Shown here piece after piece: positions 1 through 8,849 of a DNA stretch of 32,120 nucleotides (position 1 is the first letter of the stretch; every line of letters starts with the position of its first letter). A program made the position numbers and the translations under genes. Below the pieces are notes generated by a model that was not told the DNA's origin, did not search any database, and saw only the letters and a program-made list of their open reading frames with translations. Source of the DNA: an uncultured Lachnospiraceae bacterium (GTDB taxonomy: Bacteria; Bacillota; Clostridia; Lachnospirales; Lachnospiraceae); assembly GCA_910583895.1 (NCBI GenBank), contig CAJTYJ010000041.1, forward strand, positions 3,979 to 36,098, written 5' to 3'.

Positions 1-182
1 CAATTTTACTGGAAGGTTGTTCGGTCACACCGTTCCCTTTCAACCTTCCGGGCACCGTACGGGCTTTCGCTGTTTTTTAAGTTCCGCTCCCGCCCTCCCT
101 GTGCCCAATTTTACTGGAAGGTTGTTCGGTCACACCGTTCCCTTTCAACCTTCCGGGCACTGTACGGGCTTTCGCTGTTTTA
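1..182. repeat. Two tandem copies of a 105-bp repeat with internal hairpin
   Basis: A block of about 76 bp starting at 1 recurs from 106 to about 181 with one difference seen (accgtacggg versus actgtacggg), so the period is 105 bp. Each copy holds the inverted repeat ggaaggttg / caaccttcc (12-20 with 42-50 in copy 1), enclosing a smaller cggt/accg pairing. The repeat lies directly downstream of ilvA, but neither orientation has a clear U-tract, so it is not a standard intrinsic terminator. The array may continue to the left of the window. The period is a multiple of three, so a short open frame runs through it, but nothing supports that frame as a gene. Confidence 0.85.
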
Positions 183-185
183 TTT

Positions 186-1397
186 TCAGGGATTGGCCCG
201 GATAAGCCTCGGCCGATATCCGCTGTTTTCCAGCTCTTTTATAATGCGCTGCTTATGCTCTGTTCCAAATGCTTCCATCGTAATCTTAAGTTCCACTGCC
301 GCATTCCGGTTGGTACTGACAAACTGATTGTGATCCAGACGAATGACATTTCCTTGCTGGCCGGCAATCAGGGATGCTACATGAACCAGCTCTCCTGGTT
401 TATCCGGAAGCAGAACGGACACTGTGAAGATCCGGTCTCTTTGGATCAGACCATGCTGTACCACTGAGGACATGGTAATGATATCCATATTGCCGCCGCT
501 TAAGATGCAGACTACTTTTTTATTCTTCACATCCAGATGCTTTAAGGCAGCCACACTCAGAAGACCGGAATTCTCTACAATCATCTTGTGATTCTCTACC
601 ATATCCAGAAATGCCACAATCAATTCGTCATCCGGCACCGAGATGACACAGTCAAGATTCTCCTGAATATAGGGAAAGATCAGTTTGCCCGGCTGGCGCA
701 CGGCTGTGCCGTCAGCGATGGTATTGCTGCTTTTCAGACAGATAACCTCACCTTTCTCCATTGACTGCTCCATGCAGTTGGCCCCTGCAGGTTCTACGCC
801 GATCACTTTGATCTTGGGATTCAGATATTTTGCAAGAGTCGCTACGCCTGCGGCCAGTCCGCCGCCGCCGATCGGCACCAAGATATAATCTACCAATGGC
901 AGTTCTTTAAAGATTTCCATGGAAATGGTTCCCTGACCAGTAGCCACATCCAGATCATCGAAGGGGTGAATAAATGTATATCCCTGTTCTTCTGCCAGTT
1001 CATAGGCATGAGCACAGGCCTCATCATAATCATTGCCGTGAAGAACCACTTCTGCACCATACTCTTTTGTATGATTCACCTTGATCAGAGGTGTTGTGGT
1101 CGGCATTACGATTACAGCTTTGCAGCCATATTCTCTTGACGCATAGGCAACACCTTGGGCATGGTTGCCCGCGGAAGCAGTGATCAGCCCCTTTGCCCGC
1201 TCTTCTTCGGTCAGGGTACTGATCTTGTAGTATGCTCCTCGGATCTTAAAAGCTCCGGTCTTCTGCATGTTTTCCGGTTTCAGATATACTTTATTGCCTG
1301 CTCTTTCACTGAAATACTGGCTGTACATCAGTCGTGTCTCGGTTGTCACTCTTCCGACGACTTCACACGCTTCCTCGAATTTCTCCAAAGTCATCAT
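186..1397 (-). CDS. ilvA: Threonine ammonia-lyase with C-terminal ACT domain
   Basis: This is a PLP-dependent threonine dehydratase that converts L-threonine to 2-oxobutanoate and ammonia, the first step toward isoleucine or of threonine catabolism. The PLP lysine is in TGAFKIRG (about residue 51), followed by SAGNHAQG and the phosphate-binding VPIGGGGLAAG. The last 75 or so residues (VSVLLPDKPGELVHVASL) form an ACT domain. About 403 residues is normal for the short IlvA/TdcB-like form with one ACT domain. I chose the start at 1397 because AGGAG lies about 8 nt upstream; the longer frame starting at 1415 would place that site inside the gene. It is the last gene of the ftsY-side block, about 120 bp after ftsY. 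Whether it is biosynthetic or catabolic cannot be told from the sequence. Confidence 0.93.
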   Translation of the reverse strand: MMTLEKFEEACEVVGRVTTETRLMYSQYFSERAGNKVYLKPENMQKTGAFKIRGAYYKISTLTEEERAKGLITASAGNHAQGVAYASREYGCKAVIVMPTTTPLIKVNHTKEYGAEVVLHGNDYDEACAHAYELAEEQGYTFIHPFDDLDVATGQGTISMEIFKELPLVDYILVPIGGGGLAAGVATLAKYLNPKIKVIGVEPAGANCMEQSMEKGEVICLKSSNTIADGTAVRQPGKLIFPYIQENLDCVISVPDDELIVAFLDMVENHKMIVENSGLLSVAALKHLDVKNKKVVCILSGGNMDIITMSSVVQHGLIQRDRIFTVSVLLPDKPGELVHVASLIAGQQGNVIRLDHNQFVSTNRNAAVELKITMEAFGTEHKQRIIKELENSGYRPRLIRANP

Positions 1398-1519
1398 TTT
1401 TTCAATTCTCCTCATACTGTCTATTCTGTATTTGCCCTTCCATTTTTTATCTGAATGGATATCCCGTCGCTTTCGTGTGTTTCAAATCCTCCCAGACATC
1501 CTAAGGACAACTACTGTTT

Positions 1520-2461
1520 TTATGTTCTGTCGGACTCCAAAAGAAACAGCGCATTCACAAATGCATCTGCATCAAATTTCTGAAGATCATCAATGTGCTC
1601 TCCCACACCGATGTATTTCACCGGAACATTCAGTTCCGACTGAATTGCCACTGCGATTCCGCCTTTGGCGGTTCCATCCAGCTTCGTGAGAATGATGCCG
1701 GTCAGATTCGCCGCCTCTCCAAACTGCCTTGCCTGTTCCAGCGCATTCTGTCCGGTGGTGCCGTCCAGTACAACCAGCGTCTCCCGGTAAGCATTCGGAA
1801 ACTCCCGTTCAATGATCCGGTTGATCTTGCGCAGCTCCTCCATCAAGTTTCTTTTGTTGTGCAGCCTTCCTGCTGTGTCAATCAAAAGCACATCAGCCTT
1901 CCGCGCTTTCGCCGCACACACTGCATCGTAGACAACAGAGGCCGGGTCTGCGCCCTCACCGCCACCGATGATCTCCACTCCGGCCCGGTTAGCCCATTCG
2001 GTCAGCTGCTCGCCTGCAGCCGCCCGGAATGTATCAGCCGCCGCCAGGATTACACGCCGGCCCTGATCTTTTAATTTTCCTGCCAGTTTTCCGACAGAGG
2101 TCGTCTTTCCCACTCCGTTGACTCCAATGACCAGAACAACCGATGTCCTCTGTTCAAATTCATAGGCAGTCTCGCCCACCTGCATCTGTTCTTTGATGCT
2201 GTTGATCAGGAGCTCTTTACACTCTTCAGGTTTTCTGATATGCTGCTCTTTTACCTTTTTCTTCAGATTATCAATGATCGAAGTGGTTGCATTGATTCCA
2301 ATATCTCCCATAATCAAAATTTCTTCGATCTCGTCGTAAAAATCTTCATCTATATCCGAAAAACCATTGAAGATGGCGTCCATTCCGGATACAATGTTGT
2401 CCCTGGTCTTGGACAATCCCTCCGCCAGACGCCGGAAAAATCCTTTTTTCTCTTCCGCCAT
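1520..2461 (-). CDS. ftsY: Signal recognition particle receptor FtsY
   Basis: FtsY is the SRP receptor GTPase that docks ribosome-nascent chain complexes at the membrane translocon. The sequence has the NG domain: a helical N region, the P-loop VIGVNGVGKTT, the insertion box around ILAAADTFRAAA, DTAGR, and the guanine-specificity TKLDGTAKGG near the end. At 313 residues it is the short form without a long acidic A domain, as is common in Firmicutes. The start at 2461 (MAEEKKGFF) has AGGAG 8 nt upstream. The longer frame that begins at 2521 adds residues without a ribosome binding site. It lies 117 bp downstream of smc in the usual smc-ftsY order. I see no convincing promoter in that gap. Confidence 0.95.
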   Translation of the reverse strand: MAEEKKGFFRRLAEGLSKTRDNIVSGMDAIFNGFSDIDEDFYDEIEEILIMGDIGINATTSIIDNLKKKVKEQHIRKPEECKELLINSIKEQMQVGETAYEFEQRTSVVLVIGVNGVGKTTSVGKLAGKLKDQGRRVILAAADTFRAAAGEQLTEWANRAGVEIIGGGEGADPASVVYDAVCAAKARKADVLLIDTAGRLHNKRNLMEELRKINRIIEREFPNAYRETLVVLDGTTGQNALEQARQFGEAANLTGIILTKLDGTAKGGIAVAIQSELNVPVKYIGVGEHIDDLQKFDADAFVNALFLLESDRT

Positions 2462-2578
2462 TATCATTTCTCCTATTAAAGTTCCGTATCTCCCCTTCCA
2501 GAACCCCTTCCTCTGGAACAATTTCCGTCCGGTTAACGTCCGGAATTTGGTCCCGGTTCTGGTCGGTTTGGTACTGTT

Positions 2579-5500
2579 TTATTTGTCCAGATCATGTTCG
2601 ATCAGATTCACCGACACCAGGGTGGATACCCCCTTTTCCTGCATGGTAATTCCATACAGGCGGTCGGCTGCGTTCATGGTACCCCTTCGGTGAGTGACCA
2701 CAATAAACTGCGTATGTTTGGTCAGTTTATGTAGATAATTCGCAAAACGATCCACATTGGAATCATCCAGCGCCGCCTCAATCTCATCCAGCAGACAGAA
2801 TGGGGACGGCTTTAAATTCTGTATGGCAAACAAAAGTGCGATGGCCGTCAGCGCTTTTTCTCCTCCGGAAAGCTGCATCATATTCTGCAGTTTTTTTCCT
2901 GGCGGCTGAGAGATGATGCGAATCCCGGTCTCCAGAATATCTTCTTCGTCGATCAGCTCCAATGTACCCTTGCCGCCGCCGAAAAGTTCCTTAAAAGCCT
3001 TGTCAAATTCTTTCTGGATCAAAGCAAACTGTTCCGTAAACTGCTTTTTCATGCCGCTGTCCAGCTCTGATATCACCTGTTTCAGCGCTTCCTCCGCTTC
3101 CAGAAGATCCTTTCGCTGCCCATCCATAAAAGCGAAGCGTTCAGAAACCTCTTTATAGTCCTCGATGGCATTGACGTTGACATTGCCAAGACCCCGGATC
3201 TCTTCCTTCACGCCGCTGCAGTCCTTCTTCAGTTCCGGCAGATTCTGAAATTCCTCCCTGCGAAGCGGAAGCGCCGCATTGTAGGTCAGTTCATATTCTG
3301 TCCACATGTGGTTCATCAGATTTTCTGAAGTTTCATCCAGTTTCTCCTGCTGGCTGTTGAGACGGAACAGTTCTTTGTCCAGCTCATTGATACGGGACGA
3401 CAATTCTTCTCTTTTGCCGAAGAAACTTTTATGAGAAGCGGACTGTTCCTCTTTTTGCTTTTGAAGTGCCTGAATTTTTCCCTCAATCTCTGCAATTTCC
3501 TGCTCTGCTTCATCCATTCCGGCCTGCAAAGACTCAATCCCGGACTCCCTGTTTTTAGTGGCATCCTCAGCCTGCTCCCGATTTCTTATAAGCTCGGCTT
3601 TTTCGCTCTGGAGTTTCTGGATTTCTCCCTCAATACGTCTTAAATTAGACGCAGTAAACTCTGCTTTCTGCAGGATGGATGCAGTGTCCAGATGGTATGC
3701 TTCCAATGCTTTCTGAGCATCTGCTTCTTTTATCCGTTCTTCGTCCAGACGCTGCTGATACGTCTCCACTGCAAAAGTATGAGCTTTTTCCATCGCCTCC
3801 GAATCTTTCAGTTCCTTCTGACTTTCTTCCTTCATCTCCCGGATCTCAGCGGTCTGACGATCCAGCTCTGTGCACTCCTTTTGGAACTGCTGAAAATCCT
3901 CATCTGCCGCACGTCTCTGACCTCTTAGCTGCTCCACATTCATCCGAGCCGTATTTTCCAGTACCCGGACTTCCTGAAGGGCCGATGCCCCGGCATCCAG
4001 CATAGAATAGCAGCCACTTCGCTCATTCTGAATCTCAATCAGCTTTTTCTGGACATTTTCCATATCCAGACGGCTGCGCTCCACTTTCCCTTTGAGTTCC
4101 TCAATCTCCCGGTTTCGGCTCAGAAGGCTGCTGCTGTTTTTAAAGGCGCCTCCGGTCATGGATCCGCCCGGATTCATGGATTCTCCTTCCAGAGTCACGA
4201 TCCGCAGACTGTAGCGGTATTTTTTCTGAAGGGCGACTGCGTAGTCAATGTGTTCCACCACCACAGTTCTTCCAAGAAGCTGTGCCATCAGGTTTCGATA
4301 CCGCTCTTTGGTCTCCACCAGGGTATGAGCCAGACCAATCACTCCCGGCTCCTTCAACACCTGTTCTCTCTGAAACTGCTGCGGATTTTTCATGGCAGTC
4401 AGCGGAAGGAATGTCACTCTTCCAAAACGGTTTTGCTTCAGATAAGCAATCAACTTTTTGGCTGTCTCCTCATCCTCTGTCACCACATTTTGAATACTGC
4501 CTCCCAGCGCAGTCTCCACAGCCGTCTCAAAGCGCTTTCCGGTTTGAATCAAATCTGCCACCACGCCGCAGATCCCGTTTATCCGGTCTTTCTGTTCCAT
4601 AACCCGGCGGATACTGTTTCCATATCCATCATAGCGCTCTGCAAGGTTCCTTAAGGATTCCAGCCGGGACGCCTCCCGATGGTAAGCACTCTGCCCGTCT
4701 TCCAGGCGTTTTCTGCAGATCGTAATCTGCTGCTGCAGCTCCTGGATCCTCCTTTCAACCTCTTCCTGCTTTTGACTTCTCGACCGAAGCTCTTCCTGAA
4801 TCTTTGCAAGCGTCTCTTCCTGTTCTTTTAAAAGCTCCGCCTGCCCAAGATCGTTGCTCTTCATCTGAATCAGCTTCTGATTTACCTCTGCTTTGCGGAT
4901 CTGGATCTGCTCGGTCATGGCATTATAGCGCTGCACTTTCCCCTTAATCGATGAGCGCTGATTCAAAAGAGATATGATCTCATTCTTGCTGTTCTCTAAA
5001 TTTGTCTGGTTATCCTGGATATTCTGTTGAATCCCGGCAAGGGTCTCTTCAGCATCTTTTTGTACCTTCCGGGCCTGAGAAAGCAAAAGATCCAGTTCTT
5101 CTTTTTCTGAAAGCGCTGCTTTTTCTTCCTCTTTTCGCTCCTCATACTCCTTTTCGATGCTGTCCATCCGCTCCTGATAGTGACGGCAGCTGGCCTTTGC
5201 CGAGCGAACCTGTTCTTTCAGAACCGCGATCTGCCCTTTCATCTGCTGACGCGAGAGACGTCTGGAAGAAGCCTCTTCCCTGGCTGCATCAATCTGCGCC
5301 TCGATTCCCTCCAGCTCTTTCTCGATCCGCTCATATTCCAGCTTGGTATTCTCAAAAGCCTGCGTCGTCTCCTTCAAATCTTCCCTGGTAATCTCACAAG
5401 TTTTGATAAGCTGTTCCGACTGCCCTTTGATCTGCTCCATCTCCAACAGGAAAATATGGATTTCAATCTCCTTTAAGGATTCCTTTTTCTTCAGATACTC

Positions 5501-6139
5501 TTTCGCCTTTTCCGCCTGGCGCTCCAAGGGGCCAAGCTGCTTTTCCAATTCCGTCAAAATGTCATTGACCCGCAAAAGATTCTGTTTCTCATCCTCTAAC
5601 TTTTTCTCTGCCGTCTTTTTACGCTTTTTGAACTTGACAATACCAGTGGCCTCATCAAAGAGCTCTCTGGCCTCCTCAGGCTTGGTACTTAAGATCCGGT
5701 CGATCTGACCCTGGCCGATGATAGAATACCCCTCTTTTCCGATGCCCGTATCATAGAACAGCTCCTGCACGTCTTTTAGCCGGCAGGCAGTCCCATTTAA
5801 AAGATATTCACTCTCCCCCGAACGATATAACCTCCTGGCCACTGTAACTTCTTCATAAGCCACCGGAAGCTGGTGGTCTTTGTTGTCCAGCGTAATCGCC
5901 ACATAGGCATAGCTTAACGGCTTTCGATTCTCTGTTCCGGAAAAAATCACATCCTGCATGGCGCCGCCTCGAAGAAGTCTTGCCCTTTGCTCTCCCAAAA
6001 CCCAGCGCACCGCGTCCGCCACATTGCTTTTACCGGAACCGTTGGGCCCCACAATCCCCGTAATCCCGTTGTGAAAATCAAATACAATCTTATTTGCGAA
6101 GGATTTAAACCCCTGCACTTCTATACATTTTAAATACAT
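2579..6139 (-). CDS. smc: Chromosome segregation SMC protein
   Basis: SMC is the ATPase of the bacterial condensin-like complex (with ScpA and ScpB) that compacts and segregates chromosomes. At 1186 residues it has normal length. Walker A GPNGSGKS is at 31-38. Two long coiled-coil arms flank a hinge at about 500-680 (GICGVVADLIQTGKRFETAV onward). The ABC signature LSGGEK starts at 1090 and Walker B FCLLDE at 1114. The start MYLKCIEVQGF overlaps the end of rnc by 10 nt (6130-6139), which suggests translational coupling. No frameshift is visible. Confidence 0.97.
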   Translation of the reverse strand: MYLKCIEVQGFKSFANKIVFDFHNGITGIVGPNGSGKSNVADAVRWVLGEQRARLLRGGAMQDVIFSGTENRKPLSYAYVAITLDNKDHQLPVAYEEVTVARRLYRSGESEYLLNGTACRLKDVQELFYDTGIGKEGYSIIGQGQIDRILSTKPEEARELFDEATGIVKFKKRKKTAEKKLEDEKQNLLRVNDILTELEKQLGPLERQAEKAKEYLKKKESLKEIEIHIFLLEMEQIKGQSEQLIKTCEITREDLKETTQAFENTKLEYERIEKELEGIEAQIDAAREEASSRRLSRQQMKGQIAVLKEQVRSAKASCRHYQERMDSIEKEYEERKEEEKAALSEKEELDLLLSQARKVQKDAEETLAGIQQNIQDNQTNLENSKNEIISLLNQRSSIKGKVQRYNAMTEQIQIRKAEVNQKLIQMKSNDLGQAELLKEQEETLAKIQEELRSRSQKQEEVERRIQELQQQITICRKRLEDGQSAYHREASRLESLRNLAERYDGYGNSIRRVMEQKDRINGICGVVADLIQTGKRFETAVETALGGSIQNVVTEDEETAKKLIAYLKQNRFGRVTFLPLTAMKNPQQFQREQVLKEPGVIGLAHTLVETKERYRNLMAQLLGRTVVVEHIDYAVALQKKYRYSLRIVTLEGESMNPGGSMTGGAFKNSSSLLSRNREIEELKGKVERSRLDMENVQKKLIEIQNERSGCYSMLDAGASALQEVRVLENTARMNVEQLRGQRRAADEDFQQFQKECTELDRQTAEIREMKEESQKELKDSEAMEKAHTFAVETYQQRLDEERIKEADAQKALEAYHLDTASILQKAEFTASNLRRIEGEIQKLQSEKAELIRNREQAEDATKNRESGIESLQAGMDEAEQEIAEIEGKIQALQKQKEEQSASHKSFFGKREELSSRINELDKELFRLNSQQEKLDETSENLMNHMWTEYELTYNAALPLRREEFQNLPELKKDCSGVKEEIRGLGNVNVNAIEDYKEVSERFAFMDGQRKDLLEAEEALKQVISELDSGMKKQFTEQFALIQKEFDKAFKELFGGGKGTLELIDEEDILETGIRIISQPPGKKLQNMMQLSGGEKALTAIALLFAIQNLKPSPFCLLDEIEAALDDSNVDRFANYLHKLTKHTQFIVVTHRRGTMNAADRLYGITMQEKGVSTLVSVNLIEHDLDK

Positions 6140-6846
6140 GTAGGATTTCCTGTTCTGGTATCATATTTTCCGGTCAGTGCATGGTAGGCCGCTTCCTGCT
6201 CTGCCGCTTTTTTGGTGCGTCCCTGTCCTTCCCCGATCACTTTTTCCCCAAGCATCGCCTGTACGACAAACAGTTTCTGGTGATCCGGGCCTTCCTCATG
6301 GATCAGTTTGTAGTGCAGCGGCTCCTCACAATGAGCCTGCACCCGCTCCTGCAGGATGGTCTTACTATCAAAAAAGAGTTTTTTGTGCTCTAGGTCATCC
6401 AGCACAAACCGCTGTATAAATTCTTTCGCGCTAGTAAAACCACCGTCCAGATATATGGCTCCGATCAACGCCTCAAAAGCATCAGAAGTAATGGACGGAC
6501 GCTCTCTTCCGCCGCTGACCAGCTCCCCTCTTCCAAGCAGAATGTACTGGCCCAGAGAGAGATTTCTGGCACAAAACGCAAGGCTTTGCTCACAGACAAT
6601 GCTTGCCCGGGTCTTTGTGGCATCGCCTTCCGGCATCCTGGGAAAGTTCCGGTACAAAAACTCACTGGTCACAAGTTCCAGCACCGCATCTCCTAAAAAT
6701 TCCAGCCGTTCATTGCATTTCAATCTGCCCATATGCCGTTCATTGGCATACGAGCTGTGACACATGGCATGCCGCAGAAGATCCGGTTTCTGAAAATGAT
6801 ACCCGATCTTATCTTCCAGCTCTTTCAGTCTGGATCCATTTTCCAT
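6130..6846 (-). CDS. rnc: Ribonuclease III
   Basis: RNase III cleaves double-stranded RNA and processes rRNA precursors and mRNA leaders. The signature NERLEFLGDAVL is at 45-56 with catalytic E49 and D53. The second acidic pair is D122 and E125 in SDAFEALIG. A double-stranded RNA-binding domain occupies about 160-230 (LQERVQAH to KKAAEQEAAYHAL). At 238 residues it is full length. The start has AGGAG 9 nt upstream. It overlaps smc by 10 nt and follows acpP after 128 bp. That gap contains a 25-bp perfect inverted repeat (6888-6955), a plausible substrate for its own product. Confidence 0.96.
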   Translation of the reverse strand: MENGSRLKELEDKIGYHFQKPDLLRHAMCHSSYANERHMGRLKCNERLEFLGDAVLELVTSEFLYRNFPRMPEGDATKTRASIVCEQSLAFCARNLSLGQYILLGRGELVSGGRERPSITSDAFEALIGAIYLDGGFTSAKEFIQRFVLDDLEHKKLFFDSKTILQERVQAHCEEPLHYKLIHEEGPDHQKLFVVQAMLGEKVIGEGQGRTKKAAEQEAAYHALTGKYDTRTGNPTCI

Positions 6847-6887
6847 AACTTATCGCTCCTGTAATTTCTTTCTTTGGAATGGTAACA

Positions 6888-6955
6888 GGCTGTGGCGGAG
6901 CTGATACTTCTGCCGTCAAACCCATGACGCCAGAAGTATCAGCTCCGCCACAGCC
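6888..6955 (-). promoter_or_regulatory. Long perfect hairpin in the rnc leader
   Basis: Bases 6888-6912 and 6931-6955 are exact reverse complements (25 bp). After one C/C mismatch the stem continues for 4 bp (6914-6917 with 6926-6929), closing an 8-nt loop. It lies 41 nt upstream of the rnc start and 19 nt downstream of the acpP stop. No U-tract follows on either strand, so it does not look like an intrinsic terminator. A duplex of this length is a good RNase III substrate, and rnc genes in several bacteria are autoregulated by cleavage of such hairpins. A dispersed palindromic repeat is the alternative. Confidence 0.8.
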
Positions 6956-6974
6956 CGCCTGTACCTGTACCGTG

Positions 6975-7205
6975 TCAGTTTATTGCATTCTTAATCTGCT
7001 CCACAGCATCTCCGACGGATACAATCTTTTCCGCATCTTCATTGGCAATCTCGATGTCAAATTCCTCCTCAATGCCCATAATAATCTGAAATACATCCAG
7101 GGAATCCGCTCCCAGATCATCTACGAAGGTAGTATCCATCGTAATCTCATCTGCATCCACATTCAATACTTCTGCTATGATCTCCTGTAACTTTTCAAAT
7201 TCCAT
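6975..7205 (-). CDS. acpP: Acyl carrier protein
   Basis: ACP carries growing acyl chains in fatty acid synthesis on a 4'-phosphopantetheine arm. The attachment serine is in GADSLD, residue 35 from the chosen start. The protein is acidic and four-helical, as expected, at 76 residues. Two ATGs are possible (7214 and 7205). AGGAGG is only 2 nt before the first but about 11 nt before the second, so 7205 is preferred. It lies just after plsX and before rnc, a very common order in Gram-positive bacteria, and is presumably transcribed from the plsX promoter. Confidence 0.95.
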   Translation of the reverse strand: MEFEKLQEIIAEVLNVDADEITMDTTFVDDLGADSLDVFQIIMGIEEEFDIEIANEDAEKIVSVGDAVEQIKNAIN

Positions 7206-7220
7206 GACTTCCATTCCCTC

Positions 7221-8234
7221 CTAGTCTTCTCCTGCCTGAATTCCGGCTCTGATTTTTTCGTTCATCTGCTGCTGCGTAAAGGTCACACACTGCAGAATGG
7301 AATTGCGTATTTCCACCGCTTGGGAGCTTCCATGCGTCTTGACAACCAGACCCTTTAGTCCCAGAAGAGGCGCTCCACCATACTGGCTGGTATCAAAACG
7401 CTTCAGAGTCTCTTTCAGGGCAGGCTTGACTAAAAGGGCTCCAATCTTGCTTCGAAGACTGGCAAGCATGCCTTTTTTCACCATAGAGATCAGCGTTGCA
7501 CCAACACCCTCATACAGCTTTAAAATGATATTTCCCGCAAAAGCTTCGCAGACGATCACATCTGCATATCCGGACGGGATGTCGCGCGCTTCTATGCTTC
7601 CGATAAAATTAAGACCTTTACATGCCTTCAAAAGAGGAAAGGTCTCTTTGACCAGTGCATTGCCCTTTTCTTCCTCCGCACCGATGTTCACAATGGCAAC
7701 TCTCGGATTTTGAACGCCCATGACGTTCTCCATATAAATCGAACCCATCTTCGCGAACTGAACCAGGTGAGAGGGTCTGGCGTCTACATTGGCTCCGCAG
7801 TCAATCAGCAGAGAAGCTCCTTTTTCCGTTGGCAAAAGAGGTGCAAGAGGCGGACGCTCCACGCCTTTGATCCTTCCCACGATCAACTGGCCTCCCACCA
7901 GAACCGCTCCCGTACTGCCTGCGCCCACAAAAGCATCGGCTTCGCCATTTTTTACCATTTTCATGGCAACGACGATGGAGGAATCCTTTTTCGTACGGAT
8001 CGCCTGGACCGGTGGCTCTGCCATCTCAATCACTTCGGTGGCATCCACCACCTCCACTCTGGAAGAATCATACTGATATTTCTGCAGCTCAGCCTGCACC
8101 GGGGCTTTTCTGCCCACCAGATATACCTTAAGATTATCCTGACTGTTTACTGCCTCCACGGCACCTTTTACAATCTCCAATGGTGCATGGTCTCCGCCCA
8201 TGGCATCTACTGCAACGCTTACCAGTTCCTGCAT
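7221..8234 (-). CDS. plsX: Phosphate acyltransferase PlsX
   Basis: PlsX makes acyl-phosphate from acyl-ACP and phosphate, the acyl donor for PlsY in phosphatidic acid synthesis. It begins with the characteristic VAVDAMGGDHAP, then has GAGSTGAVL, LIDCGANVD and a C-terminal GLKGLVVKTHGSS. At 337 residues it has normal length. AGGAGG is 7 nt before the start. A good sigma-A promoter (8261-8289) lies about 30 bp upstream, so this gene probably leads the plsX-acpP-rnc-smc-ftsY transcript. In related genomes rpmF usually sits directly upstream. Here rpmF is about 7.5 kb away, beyond the PTS module. Confidence 0.96.
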   Translation of the reverse strand: MQELVSVAVDAMGGDHAPLEIVKGAVEAVNSQDNLKVYLVGRKAPVQAELQKYQYDSSRVEVVDATEVIEMAEPPVQAIRTKKDSSIVVAMKMVKNGEADAFVGAGSTGAVLVGGQLIVGRIKGVERPPLAPLLPTEKGASLLIDCGANVDARPSHLVQFAKMGSIYMENVMGVQNPRVAIVNIGAEEEKGNALVKETFPLLKACKGLNFIGSIEARDIPSGYADVIVCEAFAGNIILKLYEGVGATLISMVKKGMLASLRSKIGALLVKPALKETLKRFDTSQYGGAPLLGLKGLVVKTHGSSQAVEIRNSILQCVTFTQQQMNEKIRAGIQAGED

Positions 8235-8260
8235 TCTTTTTCCTCCTTGTTGTCTATATC

Positions 8261-8289
8261 ATAATACGAAAACCCTTTCCCGAAGTCAA
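8261..8289 (-). promoter_or_regulatory. Sigma-A promoter of plsX
   Basis: On the minus strand there is TTGACT (8284-8289), a 17-bp spacer and TATTAT (8261-8266), about 27 bp upstream of the plsX ATG. It gives the housekeeping block its own promoter, separate from the upstream PTS genes. I see no terminator after the EIIA gene at 8328, so read-through from there is also possible. Confidence 0.8.
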
Positions 8290-8327
8290 TACCTTCTAAA
8301 GAAAAAGAAACGGAAATCTGATTGTTT

Positions 8328-8816
8328 TTACCAGGAAGCCACAATGGTTTTTCCGGCCTCGGCCTCCATTCCGGTCTGATACTGCACGTTGGAAGCCTGC
8401 TCACTCTCCAGGACAATCTGCATCACTTCCATACAGTAACCTTTTGCTTCCAGCGCATCCTTATCAAAGGAGATCAGCTTCTCTCCGGCTTTCACCTTTT
8501 CCCCGTTTTTTACAAAAGACGTAAAACCTTCTCCTTTGAGATTCACCGTATCCACCCCCACATGGATCAGGATCTCCAATCCGCCGGACAGCTCCATTCC
8601 GATGGCGTGATTACTCCCTTCCATGGTAGCCGTCACTTTTCCGTCTGCCGGAGCGACAACAACGGTTCCGGACGGCCTGATTACCACTCCGTTTCCAAGG
8701 GAACAGGATGCAAATACCGGATCACTGGCTTCTGCCATGGGAATCACCGCCCCGTCCGTTACCGCTGTCATCTCAAATACTTCTTTTGTTTCTTTCTTCT
8801 TAAAAAATGAAAACAT
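8328..8816 (-). CDS. PTS glucose-family EIIA component
   Basis: A free-standing EIIA of the glucose type (Crr-like) accepts phosphate from HPr and passes it to an EIIB domain. The phosphorylated histidine is H85 in ILIHVGVDTV, with partner H70 in SNHAIGME. The pattern GTVVVAPADGKV and the C-terminal GKTIVASW are typical. At 162 residues it is one complete domain. AGGAG is 8 nt before the start. It is the last gene after the EIIB-less EIIC (33 bp gap). It could supply phosphate to the EIIB domain of the EIICB at 10189-11640, which has no EIIA of its own. Confidence 0.93.
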   Translation of the reverse strand: MFSFFKKKETKEVFEMTAVTDGAVIPMAEASDPVFASCSLGNGVVIRPSGTVVVAPADGKVTATMEGSNHAIGMELSGGLEILIHVGVDTVNLKGEGFTSFVKNGEKVKAGEKLISFDKDALEAKGYCMEVMQIVLESEQASNVQYQTGMEAEAGKTIVASW

Positions 8817-8849
8817 GGTTCATACTCCTTTCAAAATCGGTATTTTTCA

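Noticed and set aside
17..205. A 62-codon frame across the tandem repeats
   Set aside because: It exists only because the repeat period is a multiple of three. It has no ribosome site and no recognisable product.
6888..6955. The rnc leader hairpin as an intrinsic terminator of acpP
   Set aside because: Neither strand has a U-tract after the stem, and rnc, smc and ftsY downstream show no strong promoter of their own.
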